Source of the DNA: Candidatus Peribacteria bacterium
Lineage (GTDB): Bacteria > Patescibacteriota > Gracilibacteria > UBA1369 > LOWO2-01-FULL-3
Direction: 5' to 3'
Assembly: GCA_943356465.1 (NCBI GenBank)
Contig: CALREX010000001.1
Location: 124,001 to 188,000 of the forward strand
Length of the DNA stretch: 64,000 nucleotides
The notes under the pieces: model-generated
What the model saw: the letters and a program-made list of their open reading frames with translations, nothing else
What the model was told of the DNA's origin: nothing
Database searches by the model: none
Shown: positions 33,285 through 41,662 of the stretch, in pieces
Layout: each line of letters starts with the position of its first letter
Numbering within the stretch: position 1 is the first letter of the stretch
Position numbers and translations under genes: made by a program

Positions 33285-34334
33285 ATGAAGAAAAATTCTA
33301 AGGGAATAGAAAGGCGGGAAAAGCTGATAGCTAAAGCAAAATCAGAAATAGAAACTTTCGCGAGATCTATCGGGTTTGATTTGGTCGGTTTTTCTCAAGC
33401 AAAAATAGACAAAAAATATTTTGATATATACAAAAAATGGCTCGGAAAAGGCATGAATGCGGGAATGGAATACATGGCGAAATCTGCACAAAGAAAAGAT
33501 GCATCAAAAATTCTTCCAAATGCAAAAACGGTGATTTCACTTGGAATAAATTATTTTCATCCGCAGGAAAATCAAAAACTTTCTCAGGAGGAAGGCATAA
33601 TTGCACGTTATGCCTATGGCCGTGATTATCACAAAATCATTTCAAAGAAATTAAAACAACTCGAAGCCTACATGAAAGAAAAATTTCCAAATGATTTTAC
33701 AAAATCCTACGTCGACACAGGTCCGATTTTAGAACGCGCCTACGCCGAAACTTCCGGTCTCGGCCAAATCGGAAAAAATGGATGCATCATAACAAAAACT
33801 TTTGGCTCATGGATCTTTCTTTCAGAAATTATCACAACTGTTGAGCTAACGACTGGAATTGGTCAAGAAAGTTTCCGCACAAACATTCCGCAGGCTCCCT
33901 TGGTGGCCGGCCGAGGACGTTTGAAGGAAACTTTCTTGACCAATTCCATTTGCGGCTCCTGCACACGCTGTATTGACGCCTGCCCGACAAAAGCCATCAT
34001 CGCCCCGGGAATTATTGATGCCCGCAAATGTATTTCATATCAAACGATTGAAAATAAAGGTCATATTCCAAAACGCGTTGCCGACGCAATAAAAAAAACA
34101 AAAAGAATTTTTGGCTGTGATATCTGCCAGGAAGTCTGTCCGCATAATATGGGAAAACAAAAAATCACAACCCACTCAGAATTTTTACAACGCATTGCAG
34201 GTGACAAAATTCCAATCAAAAAAATCCTCACCATAAAATCAGACGAAGAATTTTTACATACATATGCGGGCTCTCCACTGATGCGTGCAAAACTGAGAAA
34301 ACTCGCATCAACTGCAAAAATTATAGCCAGTTAA
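33285..34334 (+). CDS. queG: Epoxyqueuosine reductase with an in-frame palindromic insert
   Basis: QueG performs the last, cobalamin-dependent step of queuosine synthesis in tRNA. The product has 349 residues from the ATG at 33285, which is preceded by GGAG at good spacing; the ATG at 33267 is discarded. It shows GFDLVGFSQAKI, SLGINYFHP, ARYAYGRDYHK, VDTGPILERAYAETSGLGQIGKN, and two 4Fe-4S motifs, CGSCTRCIDACP and CDICQEVCP. Between VEL and CGSC the protein carries about 25 extra residues compared with E. coli QueG. They are encoded by a 95-base palindromic segment. The frame is kept, so the enzyme is probably active. Its cofactor need fits the cobalamin adenosyltransferase at 38901. Confidence 0.94.
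   Translation: MKKNSKGIERREKLIAKAKSEIETFARSIGFDLVGFSQAKIDKKYFDIYKKWLGKGMNAGMEYMAKSAQRKDASKILPNAKTVISLGINYFHPQENQKLSQEEGIIARYAYGRDYHKIISKKLKQLEAYMKEKFPNDFTKSYVDTGPILERAYAETSGLGQIGKNGCIITKTFGSWIFLSEIITTVELTTGIGQESFRTNIPQAPLVAGRGRLKETFLTNSICGSCTRCIDACPTKAIIAPGIIDARKCISYQTIENKGHIPKRVADAIKKTKRIFGCDICQEVCPHNMGKQKITTHSEFLQRIAGDKIPIKKILTIKSDEEFLHTYAGSPLMRAKLRKLASTAKIIAS
33854..33948 (+). repeat. 95-base palindromic element inside queG
   Basis: Perfect 23-bp inverted arms (33854-33876 and 33926-33948, beginning TGGAATTGGTCAAG) enclose a GC-rich 49-base loop. The loop itself holds CAAAC/GTTTG and CCTTGG/CCGAGG stems and GGCCGGCC. The whole element is read through in frame and accounts for the extra residues of QueG. 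Architecture and in-gene location resemble Rickettsia palindromic elements. Confidence 0.75.
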
Positions 34335-34396
34335 CAAGCCTTCTATTGCAGTAATCCGCCATTTGTGTTTGAATACTCCTCCTAAATCAAATATTT

Positions 34397-35782
34397 ATGG
34401 TGGAACATAATGACGCAAACACGGAAGGAGTTGCCTCGAGGGTAAGAATCACGGATAAAGTTCTGACAAGCATAGGACTGGGGGACTTAACGCCGAGACG
34501 TTTAGAATCGCAGATGGCTGAGGCAGAGGGTAGAAGACCAAGAAGATTAAGCCAAGCCATAAGAGCAAGATTACTTGCGCAATCGAGAACTGATGTGACA
34601 GATTTTTTTGCAAATTGCACGGAGCCTTTAAATTCGGAAATACAAACTTCTCCAAGACTATTAAGAATCACACAAGGCCCAAAGAAAGGAATGGTTTTAG
34701 TGACGCAATCCGAAGGCGATCAAAAAACATTATTGGTAACAGATGTTGCCAGTGCGGGACGACGCATCGACCATATTGACGAAGGACACAGAAAAGAAAT
34801 AGAAAAATTAAAAAAGATTGAACAATCATTGGCGGAAATGACGGGAAAAATATATCAAGGTGACTGGGAAGCAATAAAATCAAGTGGAGAACTTCTCGCA
34901 ATGCAGGCAAAAATCGCAGAGATAGTAAGTAGTTTAAAATTTACAAGAAACCACCAAAAGAGAGAAATATTAAGAAGAGTGTCTCTTTGCGTAACATTCA
35001 AAGACAGTAAAGGAAAACTAAATCCGGGATCAAGACTTGCAATTTGGAATACGACACAAAGATTTATCGCGGCTAGGATACGTGATATAGCAAGCATTTC
35101 CGGATATTTGGAAACAGACAGAGAAATTATAGATTCTCAGATGAAAGAAGAAGCTTCAAGACTAAACGTGTTTTACTCGGAGGTAACAGGAAACGCAAAT
35201 CGACTGCGAATTATCGATGTAAATACTCATTTGGATGAAACCGTAGTGGTGAAAATCACAACAAATTTGAGGGCACTCATAGCTTCATGTGAAGAGTTCA
35301 CTTTGGAGCCGTACAAATCTTTGGCGGCGAGAATAATTGCAGAAATCACGTCCATAATTGAAATATTGAATTCCTCAAATTGCAATGAAGAACCTGAAAG
35401 AGAAAAGGCAAAACAATCATTCCTTAAGATTTATTCCATGGCAAAATTATTAAATGTAGAAAATGAGCTTATTACTCTGCGAAATGAATGGTTGCCACAA
35501 GGTTATGCGCCGGAGCGTGTTTACGCAAAAGGCTTCATGGATGAATTAAAAAAAATAAGAGCCGGGTTCATGGATAGAAGCCTGATCCAAGCCGTACACT
35601 CAAAGGATTTGAGTCCTATATATGGAGAAACATACAAATTCTTACATACTGTCATTGCCATGTTGGGCAAAAATTTTGGAAACGGAAAAACTGTCCAAGA
35701 CAGGATAAATGCGGTAAAAGCAGTAGAGAGAATGCTTAAAGAATTTACTGTGGCCAAGCTTCTTACAAAAACTCACTTATAG
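34397..35782 (+). CDS. Hypothetical helical protein, 461 residues
   Basis: I do not recognise the family. The protein is soluble, almost all helical, rich in Arg, Lys and Glu, with no signal peptide and no clear motif. Residues about 130-200 and 245-330 read like long amphipathic helices. A beta-like patch near 88-115 (LLRITQGPKKGMVLVTQSEG) is the only sheet-rich part. Its last 20 bases overlap the 3' end of the convergent oxidoreductase beta gene. It stands alone on its strand between queG and that operon. Confidence 0.65.
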   Translation: MVEHNDANTEGVASRVRITDKVLTSIGLGDLTPRRLESQMAEAEGRRPRRLSQAIRARLLAQSRTDVTDFFANCTEPLNSEIQTSPRLLRITQGPKKGMVLVTQSEGDQKTLLVTDVASAGRRIDHIDEGHRKEIEKLKKIEQSLAEMTGKIYQGDWEAIKSSGELLAMQAKIAEIVSSLKFTRNHQKREILRRVSLCVTFKDSKGKLNPGSRLAIWNTTQRFIAARIRDIASISGYLETDREIIDSQMKEEASRLNVFYSEVTGNANRLRIIDVNTHLDETVVVKITTNLRALIASCEEFTLEPYKSLAARIIAEITSIIEILNSSNCNEEPEREKAKQSFLKIYSMAKLLNVENELITLRNEWLPQGYAPERVYAKGFMDELKKIRAGFMDRSLIQAVHSKDLSPIYGETYKFLHTVIAMLGKNFGNGKTVQDRINAVKAVERMLKEFTVAKLLTKTHL

Positions 35783-36653
35783 AATATTTCTTCACTTCAT
35801 CCTTCAAGACAGTCTTTGCATTTTTTCTGTTCGGAATCGCACGTAAAAAATTCACCTTAGATTTGTCCTCAAAAATTACACCGGTGTAAATTTCATTTTC
35901 AATATCTTGCATGAGTTTTCTGGCCTGCCAGATGTCGGAAGAATCATAGTTTTTAGCATCTTCAATATGTTTTATACGCTCTGCATACCAATGCTCAGGC
36001 GTATCTCTATTGTAAGTAGGACACGTTTGCAAAACCTCCAAATACGCAAATCCATCATGTCGTAGAGCTTTTCTGAAAATTTCAGTCAAATAATCTATAT
36101 CTCCGGAAAATCCTCTCGCGACGAAAGAAGGCTTCAAGCTCAAAACAAAATCCATTGTATTTATAGGCTCCAAAAACACCCCATCCGGAGCTGCATTCAT
36201 CCTCACGCCTTTGCGTGTTGATGCCGAAGGTTGCCCTGTAGTAAGCCCAAAATTTTCATTGTTATGATGCACGAAAATAACAGGATAATTACTGCGAACG
36301 GCATGGATCAAATGCCCGGGCCCTTCACTGAAAGTTGCACCATCTCCACCAAAAGAAATTACTTTTATATCACTATTTGCAAGCGCTGCACCGGCGGCAA
36401 GTGAAATAACACGCCCATGAAGGCCATGCAAAGTATATCCCTCGATTTTATCCGCACCATTCCCGCTACATCCAACATCAAAACAAAAAAGTACATCTTT
36501 TTGCACTATTCCTTCCAAAGCAAGCGCACGTTTTAATGCATTCTGTATGCCGAAATTTCCACATCCGGTACACCAAGTTATAGGTTTTTCCGTTTCAAAT
36601 TTCATATAATCTTTCACATTTCCGGCCAATTTTTTTAAAACATTTTCACTCAT
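35763..36653 (-). CDS. korB: 2-oxoacid:ferredoxin oxidoreductase, beta subunit
   Basis: The product has 296 residues. It is the thiamine-diphosphate-binding subunit: ITWCTGCGNFGIQNALKRAL at the start, CFDVGCSGNGADKIEGYTLHGLHGR, the TPP/Mg motif GGDGATFSEGPGHL and HHNNENFGLTTGQPSAST. The enzyme oxidatively decarboxylates a 2-oxoacid (2-oxoglutarate or pyruvate) and reduces a low-potential carrier. The gene overlaps the alpha subunit by 4 bases (ATGA). The substrate cannot be fixed from sequence; kor is used for the subfamily shape. It is last in the adenosyltransferase-flavodoxin-korA-korB run. Confidence 0.92.
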   Translation of the reverse strand: MSENVLKKLAGNVKDYMKFETEKPITWCTGCGNFGIQNALKRALALEGIVQKDVLFCFDVGCSGNGADKIEGYTLHGLHGRVISLAAGAALANSDIKVISFGGDGATFSEGPGHLIHAVRSNYPVIFVHHNNENFGLTTGQPSASTRKGVRMNAAPDGVFLEPINTMDFVLSLKPSFVARGFSGDIDYLTEIFRKALRHDGFAYLEVLQTCPTYNRDTPEHWYAERIKHIEDAKNYDSSDIWQARKLMQDIENEIYTGVIFEDKSKVNFLRAIPNRKNAKTVLKDEVKKYSISEFL

Positions 36654-38395
36654 TTTTTAGAATTTTTATCGATATAATCTATCAAATCTTCGACAAAAAA
36701 AGGCCTTCCATTAAATTTCAAAAGTCTGCCTGCAAATTTTTCTTGAATCTCGGCTTCCGCCAAATTTCCAAATTGCCCTAAGTAATTTTCTTCTATCAAA
36801 TGTACATTTTTATTTTTAGAGAAAAAATCCTTCAAACTTTTTCCATCGATCGGCCACACAAAACTATAATGCAAATAATTCACTTTTACCCCTTTCTCTA
36901 AGCAAATTGCGATAGTGTCAATCATGACATTCTTAGAGCTTCCCCATCCGACAAAAGATATGTCGGCATTTTTTTCTCCAAAGATTTCAGGTTTCGGCAG
37001 AGTTTTTTTTATTGTTTCAATTTTTCTCATTCGCTTCTCGTACATTTTTTCAACTTCATCTGCCTCTTCTGTAAGAGAACCATCCACAAAATGTTCATCA
37101 CCATTTGCAAAATAATAAACTTCGCTGTCTCCAGAAAGCCATCTTTTTGAAACACCGGTCTCCGTCAAAGCATATCTGTCTTCACGTTTTATGTCTTTCA
37201 ATTCTTCCTCAGAAACAAGACCTCTTTCTATATCAACGGCATTTTCATCATAAGGCAAAACATTTATTTTTCCTTCGCAAATAGTTTTTTCCGAAAGAAC
37301 AATTACAGGTATTTGAAATTTTTCCGCGAAATTAAAAGCATGCTGAATTAAATAAAATGCATCAATCGGGTCGCTCACCGCCAAAACTATTCTAGGAAAT
37401 TCTCCATGCGAAGAAAAAACAGCCAGGTTCAAATCTCCCTGCATTGTCCAAGTAGGCAGTCCTGTAGCGGGTCCCGGGCGTTGCCCAACTACGATAACTA
37501 AAGGGTTTTCCAGCATTCCGGCCAAAGAAACTGTTTCGGTCATAAGGTCATATCCTCCTCCTGAAGTTGCAGCAAAAGCCCTGGTTCCCATATGCATAGC
37601 ACCTAAAGCCATTTGTGCCGCAGTAATTTCATCTTCAGCCTGTTTGATTATCATGTCAGTTTTTCCGCTCATTTCAGCCAGATACGAAAGTATAGTGCTG
37701 GACGGACTCATCGGATAAGAAAAATATGCCCGTACTCCGCAATTGATAGCGCCGAGTGCAATCGCCTTATTCCCATCAATCAAAAATTTCTTTTCCGATT
37801 TTTTTACAGACATTTTTTTTACCAAACCGGTTGCCAAATTTTCTGACACCACTGAGTCGTATCCAGCTTTCACACATCTCAAATTTGTTTCAATAATATT
37901 TATTTTTCCTTCAAATCTTTTCTTTAAAGCGGTTTCAATAACACCGATATCAATTCCAAGAACTTTCCATGCCATTCCAACCAAAACAGTATTTTGCATA
38001 AGCACACTTCCGCCGCTTGCTTTGGAGGTTTCCCTGGCATTTATATTTATAACTTTTATATTTTTACCGATAGCTTTTTCGGAAATTTGCTTAATAGAAA
38101 TCGCCTTCTCCATACCATGAATAAGCACACCATCTTTAACCAAAAAATCAAAATATTGATTCAAGCTGACATTATCAATTGCAACCATAACATCTGCAAA
38201 TTCCGATAAAGAAAAAATTCTTTCATCGCTAACATTGATTGTAAAACAGGAATATCCACCCTTGATCAAAGACGGATATTCACGATCACAAACAACAAAA
38301 AGACCAAGTTCATTGAAAGCGTCTATAAGCATTTCTCCGACGCTAAGCAGTCCCATTCCACTTTGTCCGACTATTTTTATCCTGAGTCTTGTCAT
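36650..38395 (-). CDS. korA: 2-oxoacid:ferredoxin oxidoreductase, fused gamma-alpha subunit
   Basis: The product has 581 residues. The gamma domain comes first (KIVGQSGMGLLSVGEMLIDAF, EYPSLIKGGYSCF), then the alpha domain from about residue 200 (GNKAIALGAINCGVRAYFSYPMSPSS, MAATSGGGYDLMTE-like block, VVGQRPGPATGLPTWTMQGDL). The C-terminal transketolase-like part includes FVGWGSSKNVMIDTI. The fused gamma-alpha order is common for KorA-type enzymes. It overlaps korB by 4 bases and shares one base with the flavodoxin stop and start, so the three are translationally coupled. The upstream flavodoxin is the obvious electron acceptor. Confidence 0.92.
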   Translation of the reverse strand: MTRLRIKIVGQSGMGLLSVGEMLIDAFNELGLFVVCDREYPSLIKGGYSCFTINVSDERIFSLSEFADVMVAIDNVSLNQYFDFLVKDGVLIHGMEKAISIKQISEKAIGKNIKVININARETSKASGGSVLMQNTVLVGMAWKVLGIDIGVIETALKKRFEGKINIIETNLRCVKAGYDSVVSENLATGLVKKMSVKKSEKKFLIDGNKAIALGAINCGVRAYFSYPMSPSSTILSYLAEMSGKTDMIIKQAEDEITAAQMALGAMHMGTRAFAATSGGGYDLMTETVSLAGMLENPLVIVVGQRPGPATGLPTWTMQGDLNLAVFSSHGEFPRIVLAVSDPIDAFYLIQHAFNFAEKFQIPVIVLSEKTICEGKINVLPYDENAVDIERGLVSEEELKDIKREDRYALTETGVSKRWLSGDSEVYYFANGDEHFVDGSLTEEADEVEKMYEKRMRKIETIKKTLPKPEIFGEKNADISFVGWGSSKNVMIDTIAICLEKGVKVNYLHYSFVWPIDGKSLKDFFSKNKNVHLIEENYLGQFGNLAEAEIQEKFAGRLLKFNGRPFFVEDLIDYIDKNSKK

Positions 38396-38871
38396 TATTT
38401 TTGCAAAAATTCATTAAGTTTTTCCACCCAGGCACTGACTGCAGTATCCAGCACGCTGAGTGGGGATTTTATCACTTTTAAGGAAGGAATAATAGCCTCC
38501 ATGCCGGCATCATTACAAAAACTCTCAATAATATGAGCGGATTCAAGCAAATATTCCCTGTGGTATCTTATGTCTCCAAGGCCTATTCCTGCATATTTTT
38601 TGCCTTTCAAGTTTACACCTTTTAAACTGGCAAGAAATTTTTCGAAATAAGGCTCAAGTTGTCCTTGTCCATAGGTAGGACTGGCAAAAATGACTAAATC
38701 ACAGTTTAAAAGCTCATTTATGTCAGCACTTTTATGCTCTTCTTCAAGGACAAATCTAGCATTTTTCATCTCGACCTCATGTCCTTTTTCCTCCAAAATT
38801 TCCATAACCTTCCTGCACACGATTTGTGTGTTGCCGCCAACTGTCCCGTAAAATATTTTTACTTTAGCCAT
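38395..38871 (-). CDS. Flavodoxin
   Basis: A short-chain flavodoxin of 158 residues. The FMN phosphate loop is FYGTVGGNTQIVC (residues 7-19). The two aromatic/loop regions around the flavin ring are FASPTYGQGQLEPYFEKF and the GLGDIRYHREYLLESAH segment. It carries low-potential electrons. Placement directly before korAB means it is probably reduced by that enzyme. In enteric bacteria reduced flavodoxin also delivers the electron for corrinoid adenosylation, and the adenosyltransferase gene is the next one upstream (29 bases). Confidence 0.92.
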   Translation of the reverse strand: MAKVKIFYGTVGGNTQIVCRKVMEILEEKGHEVEMKNARFVLEEEHKSADINELLNCDLVIFASPTYGQGQLEPYFEKFLASLKGVNLKGKKYAGIGLGDIRYHREYLLESAHIIESFCNDAGMEAIIPSLKVIKSPLSVLDTAVSAWVEKLNEFLQK

Positions 38872-38900
38872 TTATGTTTACGATAAGCCGAAATAATCTA

Positions 38901-39422
38901 TCATTTTTCAGACAAAATAGCCATCAAAAATAGCAAATCCGATAGCCTGTTTATGTACTTCAAAATATTCTCGGAATTTTCTTTAGCGGCTCCATCCAAA
39001 GTAAACACATTTAAAAGCTCGACAAAAGCTCTTTCTGCTCTTCTGCAAACGCTTCTCGCTATATGTAAACGCGCAGAAATTTCAGATACTCCAGGCTTTA
39101 CAAATTTATCCAGTTTTCCAAGAATTTTTTCAAAATTTTCAATGTTTCCCTCAAGATACGAAATATCGGGTTCTGTAATAGGCAAAACCATCAATACAGG
39201 CATAAATTTATTCCCTACAACAGACATAATCCTATAAACATCATCCTGCACCTTTTCTAAAATTTCAAAATTATTTTTAAGAATACATTTCGCAAGCCCC
39301 AAAAAAGAATTTAATTCATCTAATTCTCCAAGAACATGCATAAAAATATCGGATTTTTTCACTCTTTGTCCTCCAAAAAGCGAGGTTTCTCCTTTATCCC
39401 CTGTCTTTGTAGATATTTTCAT
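38901..39422 (-). CDS. PduO-type cob(I)alamin adenosyltransferase
   Basis: The product has 173 residues. ISTKTGDKGETSLFGGQRVKKSD is the ATP-binding N-terminal signature. LGELDELNSFLGLAK and the helix with RSVCRRAERAFVEL, then INRLSDLLFLMA, complete the five-helix bundle pattern of PduO/MMAB enzymes. It transfers adenosyl from ATP to Co(I) of the corrinoid. It is followed at 29 bases by flavodoxin and korAB. This suggests a supply line: oxoacid to KorAB to flavodoxin to Co(II)/Co(I) to adenosylcobalamin. QueG in this window is a cobalamin user, although it does not need the adenosyl form. Confidence 0.93.
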   Translation of the reverse strand: MKISTKTGDKGETSLFGGQRVKKSDIFMHVLGELDELNSFLGLAKCILKNNFEILEKVQDDVYRIMSVVGNKFMPVLMVLPITEPDISYLEGNIENFEKILGKLDKFVKPGVSEISARLHIARSVCRRAERAFVELLNVFTLDGAAKENSENILKYINRLSDLLFLMAILSEK

Positions 39423-39493
39423 AAATATTGGCTGGCAATTTATATAACCGGATTATACAATAAACGAGTATTTAAAAGCATACAAAACAAAAA

Positions 39494-39874
39494 ATGGAAA
39501 CAACCGAAAATCACCACAGTCTTCAATATATCGAAAGTGAAAAAGATCTTGTAAAAGCTGTGAGAGAAATGACAAAAGAACTACAAACACTTCGTGATTT
39601 AGAGCCGTTGCAGATACTAAGACGCCCATGGAAGCTACTTTGGTTTTCATTTTTAAAAGGGCTTATGATAGGTTTCGGTTCAGTACTCGGAGCCAGCGTC
39701 TTGATTACACTCCTTGTGTATTTATTAGCACAATTATCGAATGTCCCGGTGCTGGGATCTTTCTTGGATAAAATTTTATCAAAGACAGAAACTGCACAAC
39801 AGGACGCATCAAAAGGTAGTATTTTGATAGAAAAATATCAGGAAACAAAAAAATCATTAGAAAATAATCAATAA
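39494..39874 (+). CDS. DUF5665-like membrane protein
   Basis: The product has 126 residues. It has an N-terminal acidic helix, the block RRPWKLLWFSFLKGLMIGFGSVLGASVLITLLVYLLAQL with one long or two short membrane segments, and a polar C-terminal helix. The PWK..W..F..G...G.G...G pattern is that of the DUF5665 family, whose role is unknown. It begins a plus-strand operon, 4 bases before the DsbA-like gene. This suggests a membrane role alongside the disulfide system. Confidence 0.75.
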   Translation: METTENHHSLQYIESEKDLVKAVREMTKELQTLRDLEPLQILRRPWKLLWFSFLKGLMIGFGSVLGASVLITLLVYLLAQLSNVPVLGSFLDKILSKTETAQQDASKGSILIEKYQETKKSLENNQ

Positions 39875-39878
39875 GACA

Positions 39879-40532
39879 ATGACATCAAGCGGCAAAAAGA
39901 TATTTTTATATGGAGGACTTTTGGGAGGAATTGCGTTAGTGATAGGTGCGATAATTGCTGTTACAGCACCAAAACTAACAGTTCTGACAACGCAACTTTC
40001 CGAAAGTGATCACATAGTAGGATCTAAAGAATCTAAAATAATATTGATAGAATACAGCGATTTTCAGTGTCCGGCTTGTAAACAATTCAGCGATGTTGTG
40101 AAAGCTGTTGTTTCAGAATTTCAAAGCCACATAGCGTTTGCATACAGATATTTCCCATTGAGAAAAATACATAAAAATTCAGGTATTTCAGCGCAAGCCG
40201 CAGAGGCCGCAGGACTTCAGGGAAAATTCTGGGAAATGCACGATGTGCTATTTGAAAAACAGGAACAATGGGCGGCTATGCCGGAGTCCCAAGCAATAGA
40301 AGCATTCAAAGGATATGCAAAAGACATCGGACTTGATGAACAAAAATTTGAAAAAGATTTATCTTCAAGCAATGTTATAGAAAAAGTTGCTGCAGATGAA
40401 AAGAGCGCTAACAAAGCAAAAGTCGGACATACCCCAACATTTTTCTTAAACGGAAAAGAAATAAATAATCCAAAAAGCCTCGACGAATTCAGGAAAGTAA
40501 TTCGTGACGAAATAGAAAAAAATAACAAATAA
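39879..40532 (+). CDS. DsbA-like thioredoxin-fold oxidoreductase
   Basis: The product has 217 residues with an N-terminal membrane anchor (residues 8-30). The DsbA-type thioredoxin fold carries the CPAC active site (C64, C67) in EYSDFQCPACKQF, the inserted helical domain, and the cis-proline loop VGHTPTFFLNGKEI. It would oxidise thiols of exported proteins outside the membrane. It is followed 1 base later by a VKOR homolog that can re-oxidise it, a pairing well known in bacteria lacking DsbB. Possible clients are the cysteine-bearing lipoprotein at 9582 and envelope proteins. Confidence 0.93.
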   Translation: MTSSGKKIFLYGGLLGGIALVIGAIIAVTAPKLTVLTTQLSESDHIVGSKESKIILIEYSDFQCPACKQFSDVVKAVVSEFQSHIAFAYRYFPLRKIHKNSGISAQAAEAAGLQGKFWEMHDVLFEKQEQWAAMPESQAIEAFKGYAKDIGLDEQKFEKDLSSSNVIEKVAADEKSANKAKVGHTPTFFLNGKEINNPKSLDEFRKVIRDEIEKNNK

Positions 40533-40533
40533 A

Positions 40534-40977
40534 ATGTCTATACAAAAAATACCGAATTGGATTCTTGCGTCAATATTAATACTTGCTTCTTTAGGTTTTA
40601 TTGATGCCACTTATTTGACGATAAGCCACTACGTAGGGGCAGATTTATATTGTGGTGTTTCAGGTGGATGCAGTACTGTCACAAACAGTGCATATTCGAC
40701 ATTCATGGGGATGTATGTTTCCGTCTACGGCATGCTCTACTATATGTCGATTTTGATTTCTACCGTCATATACATAGACACAAAAAATAAAAAAATTATA
40801 AAATTATTAATGATCCTCCCGGCTATAGGATTTTTATTTTCATTATATTTAGTCTATCTTCAGCTATTTGTTATCAATGCGATTTGTATTTATTGCATGG
40901 CTTCCGCGAGCATTTCAACACTGCTTTTGATAATAAATATGTTCCTTATCCAAAATTATAAAAAATTAATAAATTAA
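40534..40977 (+). CDS. Vitamin K epoxide reductase (VKOR) homolog
   Basis: A 147-residue, four-helix membrane protein. The loop pair (YCGVSGGCSTV) and the quinone-site CIYC in the last part are the four redox cysteines of VKOR, with the conserved Ser/Thr-rich segment (NSAYSTFMGMYVSVYG) between them. Bacterial VKOR passes electrons from DsbA to quinone. It immediately follows the DsbA-like gene (1 base), so the two form a complete oxidative-folding pair. A quinone or another acceptor is needed but is not visible here. Confidence 0.94.
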   Translation: MSIQKIPNWILASILILASLGFIDATYLTISHYVGADLYCGVSGGCSTVTNSAYSTFMGMYVSVYGMLYYMSILISTVIYIDTKNKKIIKLLMILPAIGFLFSLYLVYLQLFVINAICIYCMASASISTLLLIINMFLIQNYKKLIN

Positions 40978-40998
40978 ATAATTTTTAACCAAATTTCT

Positions 40999-41250
40999 AT
41001 GGAATATCCATCATCAATTTCATTTAATGACCAGCCCGCGAGTTCAAGACTCATGGCTTTCCTTACAATTTTAGGTATAAAGCAGATTTTGCTTATCCCT
41101 CACATGATAGCAATATTTTTTTGGGGAGTAGTTTCGATGATCTGCTCAATTATCGGAGTATTTAGTGTTCTTTTTACAGGACAATATCCTGTTTGGGCGG
41201 AAGAAATGATAGTCGGAACATATAGATGGGGAATGAGAATGATGACTTAA
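40999..41250 (+). CDS. DUF4389 domain, first half of a split gene
   Basis: The 83-residue product has the DUF4389 pattern: a short N-terminus, two hydrophobic helices (ILGIKQILLIPHMIAIFFWGV and SMICSIIGVFSVLFTGQYPVW), then RWGMRMMT and a TAA. The next codons in the same frame are TAC ATC TGT ATG, running into the next DUF4389 gene. Aligned on the second copy, the stop falls exactly on a tyrosine. The two ORFs are therefore one tandem-domain gene interrupted by TAT/TAC to TAA, or a pair restarted at the ATG at 41260. Cellular role unknown. Confidence 0.8.
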   Translation: MEYPSSISFNDQPASSRLMAFLTILGIKQILLIPHMIAIFFWGVVSMICSIIGVFSVLFTGQYPVWAEEMIVGTYRWGMRMMT

Positions 41251-41259
41251 TACATCTGT

Positions 41260-41595
41260 ATGACAGATAAATATCCTCCATTCACAAAGGAAAAAATGGG
41301 AGATTTTCCTGTAAACGTAGACTTTAAACATGAGGCATCTGTCTCAAGATTAAGCGCTTTAATGACAATCATTCCTGTGAAAATGATACTTTTGATCCCT
41401 CACTTTGTAGTGATGGTCATTTTGGAAATAGGTACAGCTGTTTCATTATTTTTAGGATTATTCGGCACACTGTTTACGGGTAAATATCCATCAGTTTTCG
41501 CAAAAGTAATTATTACTTTCTACAATTATCAATTCAGACTAAGCACCTATATGCTTTGCATGACAGACAAATATCCACCAATCTCTTGGAACTAA
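41260..41595 (+). CDS. DUF4389 domain, second half of a split gene
   Basis: The product has 111 residues. It opens with MTDKYPPFTKEKMG, the normal tail of a preceding DUF4389 unit. Its own unit follows: SRLSALMTIIPVKMILLIPHF, a second hydrophobic segment (AVSLFLGLFGTLFTGKYP), and the tail TYMLCMTDKYPPISWN. It is in frame with the preceding ORF across a single TAA. If translated alone it may restart at the ATG 9 bases after that stop; no Shine-Dalgarno motif is seen. It is the last gene of the DUF5665-DsbA-VKOR-DUF4389 run. Confidence 0.8.
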   Translation: MTDKYPPFTKEKMGDFPVNVDFKHEASVSRLSALMTIIPVKMILLIPHFVVMVILEIGTAVSLFLGLFGTLFTGKYPSVFAKVIITFYNYQFRLSTYMLCMTDKYPPISWN

Positions 41596-41662
41596 TAACA
41601 ATAAAGAGAGAAAGGGAAAAGATCACGAAAAATATTTGAATAGAAATAAATAGAAGTTAGTA

